Source: Cacconaster sp045114175 (GTDB lineage: Bacteria > Bacteroidota > Bacteroidia > Bacteroidales > UBA932). Taken from it: 64,000 nt of DNA. Below the pieces are notes generated by a model, which was not told the origin of the DNA, did not search any database, and saw nothing but the letters and a program-made list of their open reading frames with translations. The stretch lies in contig JBGUJZ010000039.1 of NCBI GenBank assembly GCA_045114175.1, positions 1 to 64,000 of the forward strand, written 5' to 3'. Shown here one piece after another: positions 57,861 through 64,000 of the stretch. Numbering within the stretch: the stretch's first letter is position 1; the number at the start of each line of letters is the position of its first letter. The translations under genes and the position numbers were made by a program.

Positions 57861-60800
57861 ATGAAAAAATCCTTCAAGCTTTTTGCTTTGGCTGCTCTCG
57901 GATTGTTCATCTCCTTTGCGATGTCCGCACAGGTGACCACCTCTTCGATGAGCGGTAAGATCGTGGATGAGCAGGGCGCCGTTGTCGGTGCTGCTGTCAT
58001 CGCAACCCACACCCCCTCTGGCACGCAGTATTATGCTGTGTCCAACTCCGAAGGCCGTTATGCGATCCAGGGTATGCGCCCGGGCGGACCGTATGATGTC
58101 AAGATTCAGATGATGGGTTGCGAAACCATCGTCTATCAGGGCGTTACGCTGAACCTCGGTGAGGTGTATGTCCAGAATGCAACCCTGAAGTCCGCTTCCA
58201 CCCAGTTGGATGAGGTAGTCGTCGTTGCTTCGGCTTCCAAGTTCGCTACTGAGAAGACGGGTGCTTCCACCAGCATCAACAGCCAGCAGATGCAGAAGAT
58301 GCCTACGGTCAACCGTAGCATCTCCGACCTGGCCCGCGTCTCCCCGTATGCAAACGGTATGAGCTTTGCCGGCGGTGACGGCCGTTCCACCAACTTCACG
58401 GTCGACGGTTCCAACTTCAACAACAACTTCGGTCTTTCCGATAAGCTCCCCGGTGGCGGTTCCCCGATCTCCGTGGACGCTCTCGATGAGATCCAGGTGG
58501 TGATTGCTCCTTACGATGTTCGCCAGACCAACTTCATCGGCGGCGGTATCAACGCAGTCACCAAGTCCGGTACCAACACCTTCAAGGGTTCGGTTTACGG
58601 CTACTACCGCAACCAGGATTTCCGTGGCAACACCGTTGCTGGCGTTGACTGCGGCGACCGCAAGGCTGAATCGCACCGCGTGCTCGGTGTCACTCTCGGT
58701 GGCCCGATCATCAAGGACAAACTCTTCTTCTTCGCAAACTTCGAGCAGGAAAAGAACCCTGGTCAGGTGATTAAGTACCGCGCTAACAAGGGCGGTGAGG
58801 CTTACACCAACACGGGCGTTTCCCGCTGTACTGAAGCTGACCTCGCTGCTGTTCAGCAGTATATGCTTGAAAAATATGGTTACGAAACGGGTTCCTATAC
58901 CGATTTCCCTGCTGACGAGTCCAACACCAAACTCCTCGCCCGCATCGACTGGAACATCAACCGTGACCACCGCATGAGCCTCCGTTACAACTACACCAAG
59001 AACACGGCTTGGAATGGCCCGAACGGCAACTCCTCCGATACCGGTTACCGTCTGAACGGTACCTACCGTGTTGGTGACTACTCGATGGCTTTTGCTAACA
59101 ACATGTACTCCCAGGACAACAAGGTGCAGACCATCTCCCTGGACTACAACAGCCGTCTCTCGGACAACCTCTCCGAGCAGTTGCTGATCACCTACACCAA
59201 GATCGACGATGTCCGCGGTTCCAACTCCTCCGCGTTCCCTCACGTTGATATCATCAAGAAGGCGGACGATGGCAAATGGCAGCCGTACATGTCCCTCGGT
59301 TATGAGCTCTTCACCTGGAACAACGGTGTGCACAACAATGTCATCACCATCAAGGACGACTTGATCTACACCCTTGGCGCTCACAAGATCACCGCAGGTG
59401 TCAACTACGAATATCAGTTCGCTAACAACGCATACATGCGTAACGGTGCAATGTACTATCGTTATGCTTGGACCACTGAGTCTAACATCATCGACGTGCT
59501 GAACGGTACGCCGGAATCCTTCGCCATCACCTATGGCTGGAACGGCAACCTCAACCCGAATGCACAGGTTACCTTCCACCAGATCGGTGCTTATGCACAG
59601 GATGAGTGGGCTGTTAACGACAACCTCAAGATCACGGCTGGCGTTCGTTTCGACACCATCATCTTTGATGAGTCCGACATCGCTACCAACAAGGCTATCA
59701 ACGCTTATAATTTCGAGGCTCCCGATGGAACTCCTGTTAAGATCGACACCGGCAAGTGGCCGACCACCAAGATCCAGGTCAACCCGCGTATCGGTTTCGT
59801 TTATGACGTATTTGGCGACAAGAGCCTGAAGGTTCGCGGTGGTACCGGTATCTTCCAGGGCCGTCTCCCGCTGGTGTACTTCACCAACATGCCGACCAAC
59901 GCAGGTATGGTTCAGAACTCCGTTCAGTACAAGAGTACCTGGACCAACGGTGAGCTCACCGCTATCAACACCGGCAAACTGGGCCAGTTCGCAGCAACCG
60001 GCGCTCAGGGCGGTATGATTACCGATGTCGCTACGGCTATCGAGAAACTGGGTCTCCAGACTACGCTGGATGACGCTTCCCACGTTGCCGGCAGCACCAT
60101 GTCGGGTGTGGATCCCAAGTTCAAGATGCCGCAGGATTGGAAGACTTCCCTCGCTGTTGACTATCAGCTCCCGGTTGACTTCCCGTTCACCGTCACTCTC
60201 GAAGCTATGTATCACAAGACCCTCTACGGTGTCAACGTTTACAACGTGAACATCGTGAGCGATCCTTCTTCCTGGACTCGTTTCAAGGGTGCTGATACCC
60301 GTCTGATCTATCCGGCTGACAAGGGTTACATCAACGCTGGTAAGAATGCTCCGTATCTGACCAACACCACCAAGGGTTACGGTTACACGGGCAACATCAC
60401 CGTCAACGCTACCCCTCTCAAGAACCTCGATTTGATGGCTGCTTTCACGGTCACCGAGTCCAAAGAGGTCTCCGGTCTGCCTGGTTCCGACCCGCTCTCC
60501 ACTTGGCAGGGTCTGATCACCGTTGACGGTCCGAACTTCGCAACCAGCCAGCGTTCGCAGTATGTGATTCCCGCTAAGGCTATTGCAAGCATCAACTACA
60601 CGATTCCTATCTTCAAGGATTTCAAGACCCACCTGAACCTGTTCTACACGGGTTATGCTCCCTACAGCAACAGCTTCTGCTACACCAACGATATGAATGG
60701 TGACGGCGTTAACAACGACCTGATGTACATCTACCCGAGCGGTAGCGACATCAACTGGGCAGACGCTACGACCGCTTCCGCTCAGGCAGCTGCTTACGAT

Positions 60801-61199
60801 GCATTCCTCGCTCAGGACAAGTATCTCAGCGCACACAAGGGCAAATATGCTGAAGCTTACGCTGCACGCGCACCTTGGAGCAACCGCTTCGACTTCCGTA
60901 TCGCTCAGGACCTCGCCTTCACGGCTGCTGGCCAGAAGCACAACTTCCAGATCCTCGTTGACTTCATGAACATTGGCAACATGTTCAACAGCAAGTGGGG
61001 CATTTGGAAATCCAACAGCGCTTCCAACGCTTGCCGTATCCTGACCTACAAGGGCCTGAACGCATCTGGCGAGCCGACCTTCGAAATGGGTAAGGACTCC
61101 GGTGGTAACTACTACAGCAAGACCTACGATTATCCGGGCAAGACCGCTTACACCCAGTGCTGGAACTTCCAGATTGGTCTGCGTTACCTGTTCAACTAA
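57861..61199 (+). CDS. TonB-dependent receptor, Oar-like, with carboxypeptidase-regulatory domain
   Basis: 1112 aa from the ATG at 57861; in-frame upstream codons overlap the promoter. The signal peptide ends AMSAQ. A CarboxypepD_reg-like domain follows (SGKIVDEQGAVVGAAVIATH), then a plug (LDEVVVVASASKF, SISDLARVSPYANGMSFAGGDGR split over about 30 residues) and a barrel ending IGLRYLF. It has no SusD partner. The layout is that of the Oar/OmpA-like large receptors, proposed to move or export proteins or large substrates. Its codons are enriched in GCT/GTT/GGT, suggesting high expression. It is bracketed by its own promoter and terminator. Confidence 0.9.
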   Translation: MKKSFKLFALAALGLFISFAMSAQVTTSSMSGKIVDEQGAVVGAAVIATHTPSGTQYYAVSNSEGRYAIQGMRPGGPYDVKIQMMGCETIVYQGVTLNLGEVYVQNATLKSASTQLDEVVVVASASKFATEKTGASTSINSQQMQKMPTVNRSISDLARVSPYANGMSFAGGDGRSTNFTVDGSNFNNNFGLSDKLPGGGSPISVDALDEIQVVIAPYDVRQTNFIGGGINAVTKSGTNTFKGSVYGYYRNQDFRGNTVAGVDCGDRKAESHRVLGVTLGGPIIKDKLFFFANFEQEKNPGQVIKYRANKGGEAYTNTGVSRCTEADLAAVQQYMLEKYGYETGSYTDFPADESNTKLLARIDWNINRDHRMSLRYNYTKNTAWNGPNGNSSDTGYRLNGTYRVGDYSMAFANNMYSQDNKVQTISLDYNSRLSDNLSEQLLITYTKIDDVRGSNSSAFPHVDIIKKADDGKWQPYMSLGYELFTWNNGVHNNVITIKDDLIYTLGAHKITAGVNYEYQFANNAYMRNGAMYYRYAWTTESNIIDVLNGTPESFAITYGWNGNLNPNAQVTFHQIGAYAQDEWAVNDNLKITAGVRFDTIIFDESDIATNKAINAYNFEAPDGTPVKIDTGKWPTTKIQVNPRIGFVYDVFGDKSLKVRGGTGIFQGRLPLVYFTNMPTNAGMVQNSVQYKSTWTNGELTAINTGKLGQFAATGAQGGMITDVATAIEKLGLQTTLDDASHVAGSTMSGVDPKFKMPQDWKTSLAVDYQLPVDFPFTVTLEAMYHKTLYGVNVYNVNIVSDPSSWTRFKGADTRLIYPADKGYINAGKNAPYLTNTTKGYGYTGNITVNATPLKNLDLMAAFTVTESKEVSGLPGSDPLSTWQGLITVDGPNFATSQRSQYVIPAKAIASINYTIPIFKDFKTHLNLFYTGYAPYSNSFCYTNDMNGDGVNNDLMYIYPSGSDINWADATTASAQAAAYDAFLAQDKYLSAHKGKYAEAYAARAPWSNRFDFRIAQDLAFTAAGQKHNFQILVDFMNIGNMFNSKWGIWKSNSASNACRILTYKGLNASGEPTFEMGKDSGGNYYSKTYDYPGKTAYTQCWNFQIGLRYLFN

Positions 61200-61220
61200 T
61201 CATTGGTCAGTCAATTATGA

Positions 61221-61248
61221 AGGGAGGTCGAAAGGCCTCCCTTTTTTT
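61221..61248 (+). terminator. Rho-independent terminator of the TonB receptor gene
   Basis: A 9-bp stem (61221-61229 with 61234-61242, one T-G pair) closes a GAAA tetraloop and is followed by seven T residues to 61248. It lies 22 nt after the stop codon. Confidence 0.92.
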
Positions 61249-61278
61249 GTACATATATGTACAATGACACTTTTTTTA

Positions 61279-61286
61279 TATCTTTG
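61279..61286 (+). promoter_or_regulatory. -7 box for the yraN operon
   Basis: TATCTTTG matches TAnnTTTG, 23 nt before the ATG at 61310. The nearest TTTG upstream (61246) is too far. Confidence 0.5.
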
Positions 61287-61309
61287 TAGATTAACCGTAA
61301 GTGTAGTCT

Positions 61310-61672
61310 ATGAGTAGCGCAGGAGATAGAGGCAAAAGAGGGGAGGAGGTGGCATTGGAGTGGCTGCTGGCGCGGGGTTTTGTGCTGAGGGAGCGGAATT
61401 GGCGCTGGAACCACAAGGAGATAGACCTCATCATGGAGAGTGACCGTTGGCTGCACGTTGTGGAGGTGAAAACGCTTCGCGCGCCCGCGCCCATTGAACC
61501 CTGGGAACAGGTGAATTGGGAAAAGCAGCGCAACCTGGTTCTGGCGGCAGACCACTACGTCCGCCAGAAGCACGTGAGAAAAGAGGTGCACTTCGACATT
61601 GTTTCGGTGGTGGAGGGAGATGACGGGATGCGGGTTGAGTACATTCCGGAAGCCTTCTACGCGATAGGATGA
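61310..61672 (+). CDS. YraN/UPF0102 family endonuclease-like protein
   Basis: 120 aa, normal family length. The opening GDRGKRGEEVALEWLLARGF is characteristic, as is the nuclease-fold core EIDLIMESDRWLHVVEVKTL (Asp...E-x-K). It is a small restriction-endonuclease-fold protein of unknown role. It is followed after 18 nt by the GDP-mannose synthesis gene. Confidence 0.92.
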   Translation: MSSAGDRGKRGEEVALEWLLARGFVLRERNWRWNHKEIDLIMESDRWLHVVEVKTLRAPAPIEPWEQVNWEKQRNLVLAADHYVRQKHVRKEVHFDIVSVVEGDDGMRVEYIPEAFYAIG

Positions 61673-61690
61673 AAGACTGAAAGTTAAGAT

Positions 61691-62788
61691 ATGGATAAAA
61701 ACCGATACTGTATCATTATGGCGGGTGGATCCGGAACCCGCTTCTGGCCCATGAGCCGCGTGGCCAAGCCGAAGCAGTTCCTGGACATCCTGGATATGGG
61801 CAAGACCTTCCTCCGGATGACCTTCAACCGCTTCACCACCATTATTCCGCCGGAGAACGTGCTGATCGTTTCTACCGAGCAGTACCGCGACCTGATCAAG
61901 GATCAGCTGCCGCAGATTCCCGACGAAAACATCCTGCTCGAGCCGCTCAAACGCAACACGGCTCCCTGCATCGCTTACGCCATTTACAAACTGCGCAAGA
62001 AGAATCCGAACGCATCCGTGGTGATTACTCCGGCCGACCATTACATCACCGGCGAAGCCAACTTCACCTCCTCGATTGCGCGTGCGCTCGACTTTGTGGC
62101 CCACAACGACCAGATTCTCACCATCGGTATCGAGCCCACCCGGCCCGACACCAACTACGGCTATATCCAGATGAACCGCGCTTCGCACCGCAAGGTGGAG
62201 GGTCGCCCCATCTATGCGGTCAAGACCTTTACCGAAAAGCCCGATGTGGAGACGGCCAAGGTCTTCTGCAGCACCGGGGAATTCCTCTGGAACTCCGGTA
62301 TGTTCATCAGCAACATCCGTTCGCTGATTGCCGAGTTTGAAAGCTGCCTGCCCGAGGTGGCCTCCCTCTTTGCCGCCGGCGATGCCGTCTGGTACACTCC
62401 TGCGGAGGCAGATTTCGTGCTGAGCGCATACAGGGGCAGTCCCAATATCTCCATTGACTACGGCGTGATGGAAAAGACCCGCAAGGCGTGGGTCCTGCCG
62501 GCCGACTTCGGCTGGTCCGATCTCGGAACCTGGACCACCGTCTACGACCTCTCGCCCAACAAGGATGAGAACGGCAACATCATCAAGACCCGCGAATCCA
62601 TCATTCAGGATACCCACGGCACCCTTATCCGTGAAAAGCAGGACGGTAAGCTGGTCGTGGTGCGCGGCCTGGAAGATTTCCTCGTGATCGATACCGAAGA
62701 CGTGCTGATGATCTGCCCGCGCAACGACAAAATCGTGAAAGATTTCGTCACCGACCTCACCGCCCGTGAAAAGAACCGTTACCTCTAA
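61691..62788 (+). CDS. Mannose-1-phosphate guanylyltransferase
   Basis: 365 aa. The N-terminal MAGGSGTRFWPMSRVAKPKQF is the GTP-binding signature; FTEKPD and EFLWNSGMFI are mannose-1-phosphate site motifs. It makes GDP-mannose for glycan or LPS synthesis in the cytoplasm. The short form lacks the phosphomannose isomerase domain of the bifunctional ManC. It is co-directional with yraN and pheS. Confidence 0.93.
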   Translation: MDKNRYCIIMAGGSGTRFWPMSRVAKPKQFLDILDMGKTFLRMTFNRFTTIIPPENVLIVSTEQYRDLIKDQLPQIPDENILLEPLKRNTAPCIAYAIYKLRKKNPNASVVITPADHYITGEANFTSSIARALDFVAHNDQILTIGIEPTRPDTNYGYIQMNRASHRKVEGRPIYAVKTFTEKPDVETAKVFCSTGEFLWNSGMFISNIRSLIAEFESCLPEVASLFAAGDAVWYTPAEADFVLSAYRGSPNISIDYGVMEKTRKAWVLPADFGWSDLGTWTTVYDLSPNKDENGNIIKTRESIIQDTHGTLIREKQDGKLVVVRGLEDFLVIDTEDVLMICPRNDKIVKDFVTDLTAREKNRYL

Positions 62789-62807
62789 GATATAAGATAC
62801 TCCAACG

Positions 62808-63842
62808 ATGATATCCCAACAAAAAATAGAAGAACTTCAGGCCGCCCTCCAGGAACTCAAGGCGGCACGTATGCAGGAACTGGAAGAGCTCCGCGTTCAG
62901 TGGCTCGGAAAGAAGGGTGAGATCACCCGTCTCTTCGAGGAGTTCCGCACGGTCTCGCCCGAACAGAAGCGTGAATTCGGCCAGCGGCTGAACCAGCTCA
63001 AGACCGCGGCGCAGAACCGCATCAACGAGTTGCGCGATGCCCTGGATCAGATTGCCGATTCCTCCAAGGCCAGCTTTGACCTGACCAAGCCGGGCGACCG
63101 GATGGAACTGGGTGCCCGCCACCCGATCTCCGTCACCCGCGAGGAGATTCTCTCCATCTTCCGCAAATTCGGCTACAGCGTGGCCGAAGGCCCCGAGATT
63201 GAGGACGACTGGCACGTCTTCTCCGCCCTGAACTTCCCGCCGGAGCACCCGGCTCGCGATATGCAGGACACCTTCTTCGTCAGCCCCGGCGGCGAGAACC
63301 CCATCCTGCTTCGCACCCACACCTCCTCCGTGCAGGTGCGCACCATGGAGCGCATGCAGCCCCCGATCCGCGTGGTCTGCCCGGGCCGCGTCTTCCGCAA
63401 CGAGGCCATTTCCGCCCGCGCACACTGCATCTTCCACCAGGTGGAGGGCCTCTACATCGATAAGAATGTCTCCTTCGCGGACCTCAAGCAGGCCATCCTG
63501 CTCTTCGCCCGCGAAATGTTCGGTCCCGACACCCAGATCCGTATGCGCCCGAGCTACTTCCCCTTCACCGAACCTTCGGCAGAGGTGGACGTGAGCTGCA
63601 ACATCTGCCACGGCAAGGGTTGCAACATCTGCAAGGGTACTGGCTGGCTCGAGATTTTGGGCTGCGGTATGGTGGACCCGAACGTCCTCAAGGCCAACGG
63701 CATTGATCCCGAGGTTTACAGCGGCTTCGCCTTCGGTATGGGTATCGAGCGAATCGCTATGCTCAAATGGCAGGTCAAGGACCTCCGCCACTATTTTGAA
63801 AACGACATCCGTTTCCTCCGCGAGTTTGAAACGGTGATTTAA
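62808..63842 (+). CDS. pheS: Phenylalanine--tRNA ligase alpha subunit
   Basis: 344 aa. An N-terminal coiled coil (about residues 1-85) precedes the class II catalytic core: GDRMELGARHPIS, then FRNEAISARAHCIFHQVEG (motif 2 region) and GFAFGMGIERIAMLK (motif 3). A CNICHGKGCNICKGTGW stretch (about residues 264-280) gives a zinc-finger-like CxxC-x4-CxxC insertion, found in a subset of bacterial PheS. pheT is not adjacent here: the next gene is a peptidase. Confidence 0.96.
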   Translation: MISQQKIEELQAALQELKAARMQELEELRVQWLGKKGEITRLFEEFRTVSPEQKREFGQRLNQLKTAAQNRINELRDALDQIADSSKASFDLTKPGDRMELGARHPISVTREEILSIFRKFGYSVAEGPEIEDDWHVFSALNFPPEHPARDMQDTFFVSPGGENPILLRTHTSSVQVRTMERMQPPIRVVCPGRVFRNEAISARAHCIFHQVEGLYIDKNVSFADLKQAILLFAREMFGPDTQIRMRPSYFPFTEPSAEVDVSCNICHGKGCNICKGTGWLEILGCGMVDPNVLKANGIDPEVYSGFAFGMGIERIAMLKWQVKDLRHYFENDIRFLREFETVI

Positions 63843-63853
63843 AGAAACGATTT

Positions 63854-64000
63854 ATGAAACTGAAATACATTGCTGTCCTCTTCGCATCCCTTGCACTGAT
63901 GACCTCCTGCAACCGCACCAACCCCTTCTTCACTGAGTGGAACACCCCGTATGGCATTCCGCCCTTCGAGCAGATTGCCGATACCGACTATGTTCCGGCC
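63854..64000 (+). CDS. M3-family peptidase (Dcp/oligopeptidase-like) lipoprotein, 3' end cut by window
   Basis: Only the first 49 codons are present. MKLKYIAVLFASLALMTSC is a lipoprotein signal (lipobox MTSC). The mature start NPFFTEWNTPYGIPPFEQI matches the N-terminus of Bacteroidota peptidyl-dipeptidase Dcp. The catalytic HExxH lies beyond the window. If confirmed it is another exported peptidase beside the S46, S9 and C69 enzymes. Confidence 0.75.
   Translation, partial: MKLKYIAVLFASLALMTSCNRTNPFFTEWNTPYGIPPFEQIADTDYVPA

Noticed and set aside
61246..61258. ACATATATGT palindrome between the TonB receptor terminator and yraN as an operator
   Set aside because: It is a short AT-rich palindrome of a kind expected by chance in this AT-rich gap, and no regulator is adjacent.

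Overview
This 64 kb window comes from an anaerobic Bacteroidota, most likely Bacteroidales, chromosome. The evidence is a SusC/SusD pair, BACON-domain lipoproteins, S46, S9 and C69 exopeptidases, repeated TAnnTTTG promoter boxes (several with an upstream TTTG 19-20 nt away), and a trimeric HydABC-type [FeFe] hydrogenase. Most of the window is GC-rich with short intergenic gaps. Two stretches, about 15357-18130 and 28840-31360, are visibly more AT-rich and carry accessory genes. I see no tRNA, rRNA, CRISPR array, complete insertion sequence or prophage.

Layout. Positions 1-4090 hold cell-wall and translation genes (PBP1A, ddl, prmC), facing a dicarboxylate/amino-acid symporter. Positions 5494-10128 are a well-delimited hydrogenase operon: promoter, a small Cys-depleted ferredoxin-like protein, HydB, HydA, HydC and a strong terminator. 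Positions 10144-13919 form a second, adjacent unit of putative sensory genes: DRTGG protein, HATPase, HydS-like H-cluster protein, second DRTGG protein, PHP protein, second HATPase. It runs into radA. Positions 15357-17276 carry two related lipoproteins with a Fibrobacter-type paralogous domain. They are followed by about 0.9 kb of non-coding DNA full of inverted repeats. Positions 19105-25592 are a compact operon (sugar nucleotidyltransferase, flippase-like membrane protein, PfkB kinase, tgt, lptF/G-like permease, MFS transporter). Positions 25602-28806 hold BACON lipoproteins and a DPP7-type peptidase. Positions 29018-31358 hold an ECF sigma factor with two envelope proteins. Positions 31381-34246 hold comF, a decayed HigBA module and a C69 dipeptidase. 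Positions 34333-46708 hold envelope, phospholipid, c-di-AMP, MutS2 and S9 peptidase genes. Positions 46826-55592 are a SusCD locus with a zinc metallohydrolase lipoprotein, a DUF4302-like lipoprotein and a BACON lipoprotein but no glycoside hydrolase. Positions 55595-64000 hold rsmE, metK behind a SAM-II-type riboswitch, an Oar-like TonB receptor, yraN, a GDP-mannose synthesis gene, pheS and the start of an M3 peptidase.

The main points for follow-up are: (i) the paired hydrogenase and HydS-like sensory clusters; (ii) a family of 105-109 bp elements (17370-17474, 18022-18128, 28841-28949) with mutually complementary but diverged outer arms, a covarying inner hairpin and conserved spacer bases; (iii) a metK leader in which an aptamer strand is exactly complementary to the terminator arm; (iv) a HigBA remnant in which only the last 15 codons of higB survive; and (v) several promoters placed so close to start codons that leaderless mRNAs are expected.
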